Origin: Phycisphaerae bacterium
Lineage (GTDB): Bacteria; Planctomycetota; Phycisphaerae; Sedimentisphaerales; Anaerobacaceae
Assembly (NCBI GenBank): GCA_030604525.1
Contig: JAUVVQ010000010.1
Location: forward strand, 1-64,000
Length of the DNA stretch: 64,000 nucleotides
Direction of reading: 5' to 3'
Within the stretch, counting starts at the first letter, position 1. Each line of letters opens with the position of its first letter. The notes under the pieces were generated by a model. That model saw only the letters and a program-made list of their open reading frames with translations, made no database searches and was not told the DNA's origin. Position numbers and translations under genes: made by a program. This document shows positions 16,574-24,402 of this stretch, piece by piece.

Positions 16574-16904
16574 ATTTTCTCCCTATTAAATTAATTGGTT
16601 AATAACGCCTCAAATTATCATCAGAACATTGCTTATACCAAAGGAGCGGCATAAATGCAATTTAAAAAACACCATAAATCACAACTCCCGTTTGGCATAT
16701 TAAAATAACAAAACCGCTATTATTCCGGATATAGACAACTCGGACAGTCCTACGTTCGGAAGACAGGAAGCTTGTGCCTACAATGGTTATGTTAGTTACA
16801 CATATTTCCTACCAGATTTTGCCGAGAACCACGAAATCAGTTGACTTTTTCATTAAGGCGGTTTACTTTATGCAAAAGTAGGCTTTAGCTATGACAAAGT
16901 AAGT
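16574..16904. other. Intergenic stretch without a recognised gene
   Basis: This is the upstream region of the leftward LamG gene. It is AT-rich and holds no supported open frame. It leads into the degenerate repeat array that starts at 16905. Confidence 0.4.
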
Positions 16905-17073
16905 GTGATATGCCATATATGAAGTTTAATCTATCGTAGTTCAAGCGTTATCAGTAATAAATAATCCTTAATATGTCGCAGATGAACGGTGTTCTGCCAC
17001 AGATGAAGCGTTATCTGCCATAAATGAAACGCCAGTTGTAGCATATTAAGCGTGATATGTCACAAATGAAGCG
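16905..17073 (+). repeat. Degenerate 20-23 bp repeat array
   Basis: At least five related units can be read: GTGATATGCCATATATGAAG (16905), TTAATATGTCGCAGATGAACG (16968, 21 bases), TGTTCTGCCACAGATGAAGC (16990), TTATCTGCCATAAATGAAAC (17011) and GTGATATGTCACAAATGAAG (17052). The shared core is ATRTGYCAYARATGAAGCG. The unit at 16944 (GCGTTATCAGTAATAAAT) is more diverged. Spacing is irregular and the units differ from each other, so this is not a CRISPR. Function unknown. Confidence 0.55.
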
Positions 17074-17120
17074 AAGCAATCTATTTACACTTGACTAACG
17101 GCCAACAAAACGGTTTTCAC

Positions 17121-17819
17121 TCAGGCCAAAAATGTTGTCCATAACCACCACAAGAAATATATACATGTAAGCAGCATCGCAAGAAAGCTAACTATAGTGA
17201 CAATAAAATGCCACGTTTTCTTGAATACCCAAGTCCATAGCCTCCCGCCTTTAACAGGAGTAGCATCTTGCTCTGTTTGTGCTGTTGTGGTTTCTTTTGG
17301 GTCTACCGCTTTTAAGCTGACAGCCGCAACATACTGCTCGACAAGTTTGTGCATTTTAGGCACTTTGTCATCATAGACATTTACACGCTTTACGCTTTTT
17401 AGATTACCGCCCTTGCTGCGCATACCTTGGTCTATGTGCGCCATATAATCATAGACGTTATTAACAAGGCCCATTTTTAACAAAATGCCAGCTTCTTTTA
17501 CATACCACTTGAGATTATCTTTTGGGCAAGTTTCGGCGGTCTGCTGCAATATCTCATATATTGCATCGTCTAAAATTTTCGGTATGAATTTAGGACTCCA
17601 AAACCACTCTTTATTCATTCCTGAAAATTCGCATCGGCCTCTGACACTTCCTTTTACGTGCTTGTTCCAATATCGCTTCTTTAAGTGTGTATTGATAATA
17701 CTTTCGCACCGGTTGCTAATCAGTTTTTTTGTGATTACAGATAAGTCTGATGCCCCTAAGTCAAACGGTGCTGGTTTAGGATGCTTCTTGGTTCCGCTTT
17801 GCTTTGGTATTGTTGGCAT
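17121..17819 (-). CDS. Hypothetical tail-anchored protein
   Basis: A 232-residue protein with a soluble, basic N-terminal region and one hydrophobic segment at the extreme C-terminus (about 207-231, FIVTIVSFLAMLLTCIYFLW), suggesting a tail-anchored membrane protein. No family was recognised; RGRCEFSGMNKEWFWSP and YMAHIDQGMRSKGG are distinctive segments. AGGTGAAAA precedes the ATG at 17819. It is divergent from the SUMF1 gene at 18039, and the gap contains a hairpin GGCAGGT/ACCTGCTGCC near 17850-17880. It sits in an accessory segment with repeats on both sides. Confidence 0.6.
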   Translation of the reverse strand: MPTIPKQSGTKKHPKPAPFDLGASDLSVITKKLISNRCESIINTHLKKRYWNKHVKGSVRGRCEFSGMNKEWFWSPKFIPKILDDAIYEILQQTAETCPKDNLKWYVKEAGILLKMGLVNNVYDYMAHIDQGMRSKGGNLKSVKRVNVYDDKVPKMHKLVEQYVAAVSLKAVDPKETTTAQTEQDATPVKGGRLWTWVFKKTWHFIVTIVSFLAMLLTCIYFLWWLWTTFLA

Positions 17820-18038
17820 TTTTCACCTGCCTTACTGAATAGCTCTGGCAACGGCAGGTAAGCCAAAAACCTGCTGCCGGTGCTGTCGCAATTCAATTAG
17901 TAAGCCATAATGCCCATAATTCTACGGCATTTTGGCTCAAAAGGCAAAGGCTTACTGTGTTTTTGCTTGATTGGCAGCCAGAATAACATAGAATTATGTT
18001 GTGTCAAATTTCGGTAAATTTTTTGAAAGGCCCGGAAA

Positions 18039-19298
18039 ATGAAAATATCGGCCTTAATTCTTGTGTGCTTGCTTTTAGCCATTCCTTATGAAACAAAAGC
18101 TGACGCCACTCCCCAAGAAGTCAAGCAAACTGAACAACTTATCCAAAGTGACGATGAAGCTATACAACTTCGCAAAGCTCCAGAGTTAGGAGACGTGGTC
18201 ACGAATTCCGTTGGTATGAAATTGACTTACGTACCTCCCGGAGAATTTATGATGGGTAGTTTAGCATCAGCCGCTGAGACTGCTGCAAAAAGTGGAGGGC
18301 GAAATGAATGGTATGTCGACGAGCATCCGAGACATTGTGTGCGGATTACAAACGGATTTTATATTGGTGTAACTGAGGTGACACAAGGGCAATGGGAAGC
18401 AGTAATGCATACGAGCGTACGCCAACAACGTGAAAAAGCAAACCCGTCGTGGTCATTACGAGGAGAGGGATATAATTATCCTATGTATTATGTATCTTGG
18501 GAAGAGGCTGTGGAATTTTGTAGAAAGTTAAGTCAGAAAGAGAACATCTACTATCGTCTGCCTACAGAGACAGAATGGGAATATGCGTGCCGTGCAGGGA
18601 CAACAACACCATTTAATACTGGGGAGACCATAAGTACTGACCAAGCAAACTACAATGGAATTGATAAATATGGTAATAGTTATAATGGTCTGCGCAGTGG
18701 GAAGACAATGTTAGTCGGTAGCTTTCGACCTAATCGTTTTGGTTTATATGACATGCACGGCAATGTAGATGAGTGGTGTAATGATTGGTACGATGAGAAT
18801 TACTACGGTATTAGTTCGGCAGGCATCAATCCGATAGGCCCATCTGATGGAATCGTCCGCTGTGTTCGTGGTGGGGAGTGGGCTACTTTGCTAAGGGCTT
18901 GTCGGTCTGCTACCCGAGGTTTTCACCACCCAAGTATCCGAAGAAACAAGGTTGGATTTCGTGTGGTTCAGGCGTCTAAACCTGCATCAGAAATAAGTGA
19001 TGCGATGCAAGTTGTTACAGGTAGTTCAAATTGGGTTTTGGCTTTAATTTTATCATTTATTTTAACTTGGGGTATTGGTTTAGCTCCACCAGTGATAATT
19101 CGATATGCTATACTTAGAAAACCACTGCCTAAAAAGGGGGCTATCCCCATTGTCATATTATTTTGGTTTGTAAATATTGGTATCTTCACTGCTTTGGGAA
19201 GTCAAAGTAAAACTCATGCCGCCCTTTTCTTAGTTGCTTGGGTATCGTACTATATTTTGCGTAGGGGATATCGGAGTTTGTCGAAACTGCAAAGCTGA
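18039..19298 (+). CDS. SUMF1/FGE-fold protein with C-terminal membrane segments
   Basis: A 419-residue protein. A signal peptide (MKISALILVCLLLAIPY) leads to a formylglycine-generating-enzyme-like (SUMF1) domain, about 55-310. Signatures are VPPGEFMMGS, DEHPRHCVRITNGFYIGVTE, YVSWEEAVEFCRKLS, YRLPTETEWEYACRAG, GLYDMHGNVDEWCNDW and NKVGFRVV. The paired active-site cysteines of true FGE (RGGSxxCxxxxC) are absent: the site reads RGGEWATLLRACRS. It is therefore a SUMF1-fold protein of unknown activity rather than a sulfatase activator. The C-terminus adds three hydrophobic segments (about 330-410) anchoring it in a membrane. Confidence 0.85.
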   Translation: MKISALILVCLLLAIPYETKADATPQEVKQTEQLIQSDDEAIQLRKAPELGDVVTNSVGMKLTYVPPGEFMMGSLASAAETAAKSGGRNEWYVDEHPRHCVRITNGFYIGVTEVTQGQWEAVMHTSVRQQREKANPSWSLRGEGYNYPMYYVSWEEAVEFCRKLSQKENIYYRLPTETEWEYACRAGTTTPFNTGETISTDQANYNGIDKYGNSYNGLRSGKTMLVGSFRPNRFGLYDMHGNVDEWCNDWYDENYYGISSAGINPIGPSDGIVRCVRGGEWATLLRACRSATRGFHHPSIRRNKVGFRVVQASKPASEISDAMQVVTGSSNWVLALILSFILTWGIGLAPPVIIRYAILRKPLPKKGAIPIVILFWFVNIGIFTALGSQSKTHAALFLVAWVSYYILRRGYRSLSKLQS

Positions 19299-19407
19299 GT
19301 TTGTAATAGAACAAAATAATAACGGAATCATACAATATCCCAAAAACCATCAACGCTTCTGTTACTCGGCCTCGGTGCGGTAATGGTGAGGAGAAAACGC
19401 TAATAAA

Positions 19408-19869
19408 ATGAGTAAAGCAAAGACAGAAAATCAAACCGCAGAAGAATTAAAAAATGCACTGGAACAGCTTAATAACTATGAAGTCTGGATGCTGTGGTCT
19501 TTGGCCAATATTCTTGCTAGCGACAATCAAGGCAAGGGCGTGATTCATAATGCATTAGTAGAATCTTTTCTTCTCCACGCCAGAATACTTATCGAATTTC
19601 TATACAAGAATAAACCATATAAAGACACCGTTAGAGCAAGTCAATACTTTACATCTGATAGCCCTTGGAAAAGTATCCGGCCTCAAAAAACAGAGTTACT
19701 CGAAAAAACAGAAAAAGACGCACATAAACATCTTGCTCATCTTACATATACTCGCTTACAGAAGAAGAAGCGATGGCCTTATATTGAAATTGCGAACGAT
19801 ATACAAGCAGTGTTGCAGGTCTTCCGTGAAAACTTGCCAAACGATTTTACCAAAGAATCAAACGTGTGA
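19408..19869 (+). CDS. Hypothetical helical protein, 153 residues
   Basis: Predicted almost entirely helical (AEELKNALEQLNNYEVWMLWSL, ALVESFLLHARILIEFLY, DAHKHLAHLTYTRLQ). The second and third segments recall HEPN-like four-helix bundles, but a clear RX4-6H motif is not seen, so this is only a resemblance. It follows the SUMF1 gene by about 110 bases; GAGGAG is 15 bases before the ATG, rather far. Function unknown. Confidence 0.55.
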   Translation: MSKAKTENQTAEELKNALEQLNNYEVWMLWSLANILASDNQGKGVIHNALVESFLLHARILIEFLYKNKPYKDTVRASQYFTSDSPWKSIRPQKTELLEKTEKDAHKHLAHLTYTRLQKKKRWPYIEIANDIQAVLQVFRENLPNDFTKESNV

Positions 19870-19912
19870 CTTCCTTGGTCTCGGAAGGTTGGCTTTGTTG
19901 AGAACACACAGG

Positions 19913-20047
19913 GCAAAATAGCTTTGAGTGCCGTTTTTCTCTCTCTTTTCACGTTGAATCGCTCCTGCCTCGCCGCCCGTTGCGACGCAACGCGGCGAAT
20001 GGCTTTGGCACGGCGGGTCGGATTCTCTCTAAAATTTTCATTACCGT
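19913..20047. repeat. Dispersed repeat with palindromic core, copy 1
   Basis: A segment of about 135 bp runs from GCAAAATAGCTTT through TCACGTTGAATCGCTCC to a core that folds as CGTTGCG-A-CGCAACG, then GGCACGGCGGGTCGGATT. It is repeated almost identically at 20436-20567. Its complement encodes NPTRRAKAIRRVASQRAAR, a recurring false peptide in planctomycete annotation. Confidence 0.65.
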
Positions 20048-20049
20048 CA

Positions 20050-20127
20050 AACGCAAAAACAACATCAGATAAAAAAGCTCGTAGTCTTAACGCAAAAACA
20101 ACATCAGATAAAAAAGCTCGTAGTCTT
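20050..20127. repeat. Perfect 39-bp tandem repeat, two copies
   Basis: Copies at 20050-20088 and 20089-20127 are identical and begin AACGCAAAAACAACATCAG. They abut the 3' end of the dispersed repeat copy 1 and probably reflect a recent slippage or insertion event. Confidence 0.75.
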
Positions 20128-20315
20128 TTCGACTAATCAAAAGGACTATGAGCATTACAACCAACAAACCTCAACCAACGAGATACGCTTCACAGCCTGT
20201 TTTGAGCGCACTTGTCCTGGGCGAAATTAAAGGTGTCAGTTTTAATGCTGTTTTATAGACCAGCACATTTTCCCCACGAACTTTTCCAATTCATTCTACT
20301 GACATTACTTTAACA

Positions 20316-20340
20316 CAATACCTAAGATACTTAGGTATTG
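20316..20340. other. Perfect 11-bp stem hairpin
   Basis: CAATACCTAAG (20316-20326) and CTTAGGTATTG (20330-20340) are exact complements around an ATA loop. There is no T-run, so it may be an operator or a bidirectional stem. The 19870-20732 stretch otherwise holds only repeats and no supported gene. Confidence 0.5.
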
Positions 20341-20435
20341 TTCCCTGCTGCCCACTAACTACGAAAACGAACATCAAGTCAGGTATGGTGTGCTCCGCAC
20401 ATCAAAACAACCTGTTTTTGCAAATAAGAAGCAAA

Positions 20436-20567
20436 GCAAAATAGCTTTTAGCCCTTTTCCTCTTTCTTTTCACGTTGAATCGCTCCTGCCTCGCCGCCCG
20501 TTGCGACGCAACGCGGCGAATGGCTTTGGCACGGCGGGTCGGATTTTCTCCAGAATTTCCATTACCG
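20436..20567. repeat. Dispersed repeat with palindromic core, copy 2
   Basis: Second copy of the element at 19913-20047, in the same orientation and about 520 bp away, with a few substitutions (for example TTTTCTCC in place of TTCTCTCT after the GGTCGGA segment). Direct repeats this close are prone to deletion of the DNA between them. Confidence 0.65.
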
Positions 20568-20732
20568 ATACAAGTTGTTCTCTCTTTTTTGGTTAAACAG
20601 TCCTTCTCGTATCGAAATCCCTGTTCTAAGAGAACCTCAAGATGAAACAAGACGTGGAAACCAAATAAAAAACCGGCATCTCTTCCCAAACGACGATACC
20701 AGCGCAGCTCCCGGCGAAAAACAGGTGCAGGG

Positions 20733-22025
20733 TCAACGTTTATTCTTAACTCTTACAGGGACCTTCTGGCCGCTGGGTAAATATCTGGCAAGCACTTCCA
20801 CCAGTAATTTTTTATAGACCGGCTTAGCAATATAATCTGTACAACCTGCGTTTATACACTTCTCGTCATCTCCTCTTGCCGCATTAGCAGTCAAAGCGAC
20901 TATTGGCGTGCTGCACCCATCGGAACGAAGCTTCCTGGTAACCTCGTATCCATCCATTTTAGGCATCTGCATATCCATTATTATCAAATCATACTTTTCA
21001 TTGCCCGCCTTTTCCAAGGCCTCTTCGCCGTCCTCTGCCAGAGACACCTCCAGGCCCATCCGGCTAAGAAGACTCTTCATAAGAACCTGATTGGTCAAAG
21101 CATCCTCTGCCACTAAAACACTGCCCCTAAAGCTGACGTGATTGAGGTGGCTTTCCTCCTGGACCGACTCCTGCCAGGCAGTGTCGCCATCCTGTTCTGA
21201 TTTGTTTCTTACAACTACATTTGCAGGTATTATCAGAGAGAAAACAGTCCCTTTCCCTTCTTCGCTGGTCATAACTATTCCTCCCCCCACAAGCTCTGCC
21301 AATTGCTTGGTGATAGCAAGTCCCAAACCGGTCCCGCCGAATCTACGGCTAATATCTCTATCCGCCTGAGTGAAAAGTTCAAATACCCTCTCCTGTTTCT
21401 CCGGCGGTATGCCCATCCCTGTATCTTCTACATCAAATCGTATATTCGGCCTACCTGAAACTTCCTCTAACGATACATTTACAAATACATGACCGCTTGA
21501 TGTAAACTTTATCGAATTACCTATAAGATTAATCAGACACTGAGTCAAATGCGACGGGTCCGTTCGGATTAATAAAGGCACCTCATTATCTTTCTTAATC
21601 GAAAAGTCCAGACCCTTTTCATCCGCTTTTGAACGCATCAACGATTCCACTCTCGCCAAGAGCTTCTCAAGAGAACAGTCAATTTCCTGGACATCCATTT
21701 GACCTGCTTCAATCCTGGAGAAATCAAGCATATCGTTGATCAATTCAAGAACATGTTCTCCGCTCTTCCGTATGGTTCCGACATAATCACACTGCTCATT
21801 TGTCAAAGCTTCATCCAGCAGTATATCGCAGAAACCGATTATAGCATTCAAAGGCGTGCGTATTTCTCGATTCAAACTCGATAAAAATTCACTCTTGGTC
21901 TCGTTTTCAACTATATCATTATCCGCTAAACAATCAGAATCCTGTTTGTCATTAAAAAAAGGATTTTTACTTTTACTTTTACCTTTCTTCAGTGACCGCT
22001 TCTTACGGTTAAATTTATTATCCAT
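20733..22025 (-). CDS. Histidine-kinase-like protein with receiver domain, H-box histidine missing
   Basis: A 430-residue cytoplasmic hybrid-kinase-like protein. A short lysine-rich N-terminus leads straight into a HisKA-like helix FLSSLNREIRTPLNAIIGF. Arg53 stands where the phospho-acceptor His of the SHEIRTPLN motif belongs (codon CGA). The HATPase domain is intact (NLIGNSIKFTSSG, VEDTGMGIPPEKQERVFELF, GGTGLGLAI). A receiver domain (from about 303) has Asp351 in IIMDMQMPKMDG and the conserved Lys in YIAKPV. No sensor domain is present. It may act as a scaffold or regulator, or accept phosphate on the receiver from another kinase. AGGAG precedes the start. Confidence 0.88.
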   Translation of the reverse strand: MDNKFNRKKRSLKKGKSKSKNPFFNDKQDSDCLADNDIVENETKSEFLSSLNREIRTPLNAIIGFCDILLDEALTNEQCDYVGTIRKSGEHVLELINDMLDFSRIEAGQMDVQEIDCSLEKLLARVESLMRSKADEKGLDFSIKKDNEVPLLIRTDPSHLTQCLINLIGNSIKFTSSGHVFVNVSLEEVSGRPNIRFDVEDTGMGIPPEKQERVFELFTQADRDISRRFGGTGLGLAITKQLAELVGGGIVMTSEEGKGTVFSLIIPANVVVRNKSEQDGDTAWQESVQEESHLNHVSFRGSVLVAEDALTNQVLMKSLLSRMGLEVSLAEDGEEALEKAGNEKYDLIIMDMQMPKMDGYEVTRKLRSDGCSTPIVALTANAARGDDEKCINAGCTDYIAKPVYKKLLVEVLARYLPSGQKVPVRVKNKR

Positions 22026-22428
22026 TTCCCATAACTCCTGTAAAATAAGCCGTAATCCACTATATTTACGTCTATCGATATCACCTTAACACCTGATTCC
22101 TCGTGATAAAAAACAACTCACATAATCCGGTTTCAAAAATCTATCCAAAAAACAAAACGAAAATAACGTTTAGCGTATAGACACTTCCTTCTATCCGTTA
22201 TCCGCTGTTCTTAAAACACCACACCCCCAATAATCTCCTACCTTAAGCTCAGCGACTGTATAAACACTCAAAACTTTGTAAATATATCGGCAGATTCTCA
22301 CACTACCATCAAAAAATATCCATAAATATGCTCTTTTAATGCTCTTTAAATGGTTTTTTTCTTTTCATTTACACAACAGCGTGTATCCTGACAATAGAGC
22401 CGATTGAAAATAATACCGGAGCAGCAAA
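22026..22428. other. Divergent intergenic region
   Basis: 403 bases between the leftward kinase-like gene and the rightward macrodomain gene. It is AT-rich, with no open frame, repeat or RNA recognised. Both neighbours need promoters here, but no pair of boxes was convincing. Confidence 0.4.
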
Positions 22429-22959
22429 ATGGAAATAAAAATCAATAACTCAAGCTTAAAGCTTATAGACGGCGACATTACCGAAATGGATTCCGACGCT
22501 ATAGTCAACGCTGCAAACGCAGGACTTATTCTCGGCGGAGGCCTTGCGGGGGCTATCAGGGGAAAAGGCGGACCTGAAATACAACAACAATGCAATAAAA
22601 TCGGACGAACAAGCGTCGGCAAAGCTGTAATAACCACCGCTGGAAACCTCAAAGCGAAATATGTCATACACGCTGTCGGTCCAAAAATGGGCGAAGGTAA
22701 TGAAGACCGGAATCTGAAAAATGCAACCCTCAACTCCCTGAAACTCGCTGACCTGAAGAACTTAGAAAGCATCGCTTTGCCCGCTATAAGCACCGGCATA
22801 TTCGGTTTCCCCATTAAAAGATGCGCTGAAATTATGCTCCAGACCACAATCGATTATCTAAAAAACAATACTTCTCTAAAAGAGGTTGTCTTCTGCCTGT
22901 TCGGCAGCGAAAGCTACAACGTCTTCGAAAACCAGCTAAAAAAGGAAACACAAAAATGA
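22429..22959 (+). CDS. Macrodomain protein (ADP-ribose/O-acetyl-ADP-ribose hydrolase family)
   Basis: A 176-residue single macrodomain of the YmdB/TTHA0132 type that binds ADP-ribose and may remove mono-ADP-ribose or deacetylate O-acetyl-ADP-ribose. Motifs are GDITEMDSDAIVNAANAGLI, the glycine-rich LGGGLAGAIRGKGG, YVIHAVGPK and the ligand loop PAISTGIFGFP. GGAG is seven bases before the ATG. Its 3' end overlaps the alcohol dehydrogenase start (ATGA), so the two are coupled; a shared link through NAD metabolism is only a guess. Confidence 0.93.
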   Translation: MEIKINNSSLKLIDGDITEMDSDAIVNAANAGLILGGGLAGAIRGKGGPEIQQQCNKIGRTSVGKAVITTAGNLKAKYVIHAVGPKMGEGNEDRNLKNATLNSLKLADLKNLESIALPAISTGIFGFPIKRCAEIMLQTTIDYLKNNTSLKEVVFCLFGSESYNVFENQLKKETQK

Positions 22960-23969
22960 AAGCCGTGATCTTAAAAACACCGGCACCCGCCGAAGAAAAG
23001 CCCCTGAAATCCGTCAACCTGCCTGAACCCAAACCTGAACAAAACCAAATCCTCATAAAAGTCTCCGTCTGCGGCGCCTGCCATACCGACCTCGACGAAG
23101 CCGAGGGAAGACTTACTCCAACAATATTTCCCGTAGTCCCCGGACACCAGGTCGTAGGGTATGTAGCTGGAAAAGGAAAAAACGTCACAAAGTTCAACAT
23201 CGGCAACCGAGTCGGTGTCACCTGGCTTTACTGGGCCTGCGGGGAATGCAGCTTCTGCAAATCCGGACAGGAGAACCTTTGCAACAACGCAAAATGGACG
23301 GGGAAGGACGCACACGGCGGATATGCTGAATTTATGACTATCGGCCAAAACTTTGCATACCGCATACCGGATAGCTTCTCCGACGCACAAGCCGCCCCAC
23401 TTCTCTGCGCAGGGGTAATCGGATACAGAACCTTTAAATTAGCAGACATAAAGCAAGGCCAGATAACAGGTCTCTTCGGGTTCGGCGCCTCCGCACACAT
23501 CGTCATACAAATAATAAAACATAAATTTCCCGACAATCCCGTATTCGTCTTTACCAAAACCGATGAACATGCGGAATTAGCTAAATCCCTCGGGGCTGAA
23601 TGGACGGGGAAATCTTCCGATGTTCCGCCGCAGAAAATAACCAAAGCTCTGGACTTCACTCCCGTTGGAGAATGCACCAGGGATGCCTTAAACGTCCTGG
23701 ATAGAGGAGGTCGATTAGTAATAAACGCCATCAGAAAAGAAACTCCTATCCCACCCCTCGATTACGCAAAGTATCTCTGGGACGAAAAAGAAATTAAAAG
23801 CGTTGCCAATGTCACCAAGCAGGACGCCGAAGAATTCCTCCCATTAGCCGCCCAAATCCCTATATCTGCCACTATCGAACAATTCCCGCTCAGCGAAGCA
23901 AATGAAGTTCTTATCAAAATCAAACACTCCAGACTACACGCTGCCGCTGTTTTGAATATCAGTGATTAA
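22956..23969 (+). CDS. Zinc-dependent alcohol dehydrogenase
   Basis: A 337-residue medium-chain dehydrogenase of the AdhA/AdhP type. Catalytic zinc ligands are in VCGACHTDLDEAEG and VVPGHQVVG. The structural zinc lobe has four cysteines in CGECSFCKSGQENLC. The Rossmann segment is GLFGFGASAHIVIQI, followed by FTKTDEHAELAKSLGAEW. It oxidises alcohols or reduces aldehydes with NAD(P); the substrate cannot be read from sequence. It overlaps the macrodomain gene by four bases. Confidence 0.92.
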   Translation: MKAVILKTPAPAEEKPLKSVNLPEPKPEQNQILIKVSVCGACHTDLDEAEGRLTPTIFPVVPGHQVVGYVAGKGKNVTKFNIGNRVGVTWLYWACGECSFCKSGQENLCNNAKWTGKDAHGGYAEFMTIGQNFAYRIPDSFSDAQAAPLLCAGVIGYRTFKLADIKQGQITGLFGFGASAHIVIQIIKHKFPDNPVFVFTKTDEHAELAKSLGAEWTGKSSDVPPQKITKALDFTPVGECTRDALNVLDRGGRLVINAIRKETPIPPLDYAKYLWDEKEIKSVANVTKQDAEEFLPLAAQIPISATIEQFPLSEANEVLIKIKHSRLHAAAVLNISD

Positions 23970-24211
23970 AACCCTCACTGTAAAGAGGTTAAAAACAAAC
24001 CAGAAAGTAGCTATTAAGATTGCAATCCTGAAAAGCGGAACAAAACCCAACCCATAAAATAAGCTCTTGTGCTGAGTTTTTAAACCCCGTAAAAACCTTC
24101 CGTAATCTCACTCAAAAATGAAAAAAAATTCTGTTAATGCCCGATAAAAACCATATTTCCACGCTTAAACGCAAAATAAACTATTTAATGCCGGAATCAG
24201 CAATTATTTGC

Positions 24212-24240
24212 TTTACTTTTCTCCTCCTTTATGCTACAAT
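24212..24240 (+). promoter_or_regulatory. Promoter without a matching gene
   Basis: TTTACT (24212-24217) and TACAAT (24235-24240) with a 17-base spacer form a good promoter. It points rightward into a non-coding stretch and then antisense into the RNase HII-like gene at 24403. It implies an untranslated transcript starting near 24247. Confidence 0.45.
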
Positions 24241-24246
24241 ATGTTT

Positions 24247-24400
24247 TTACTTCTAAGTAGATTTATGTGAATAGATAAATTCCTTTTGGAAACATTGGTG
24301 CAACTTGACCGGGGTGATTTTAACCTGTTCTGCCGTGGGAAATACCCAATCCTTTGGGAAATGTCTTATCAGTGCAACTCAAAGCCCTGTCCTGCAAATA
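24247..24400 (+). ncRNA. Possible small RNA downstream of an orphan promoter
   Basis: The segment contains local hairpins (TGGG-AAATA-CCCA near 24340) and repeated GGGAAAT motifs, and has no open frame with a ribosome site. It was compared by eye with SRP, 6S and tmRNA hallmarks and does not show them. No rho-independent terminator is visible, so the 3' end is uncertain. The remaining 23970-24211 stretch after the dehydrogenase shows nothing clear. Confidence 0.25.
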
Positions 24401-24402
24401 TT

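Noticed and set aside
16905-17073. CRISPR array
   Set aside because: Units are diverged and irregularly spaced, there are no unique spacers of constant length, and no cas genes are present.
20402-20689. Leftward open frame containing NPTRRAKAIRRVASQRAAR
   Set aside because: It translates the dispersed repeat at 20436-20567, and the same peptide string arises from the other copy at 19913-20047.
24247-24400. Signal recognition particle RNA or 6S RNA
   Set aside because: The SRP GGAAG tetraloop region and the 6S central bubble pattern are both absent; only a generic small-RNA candidate was kept.
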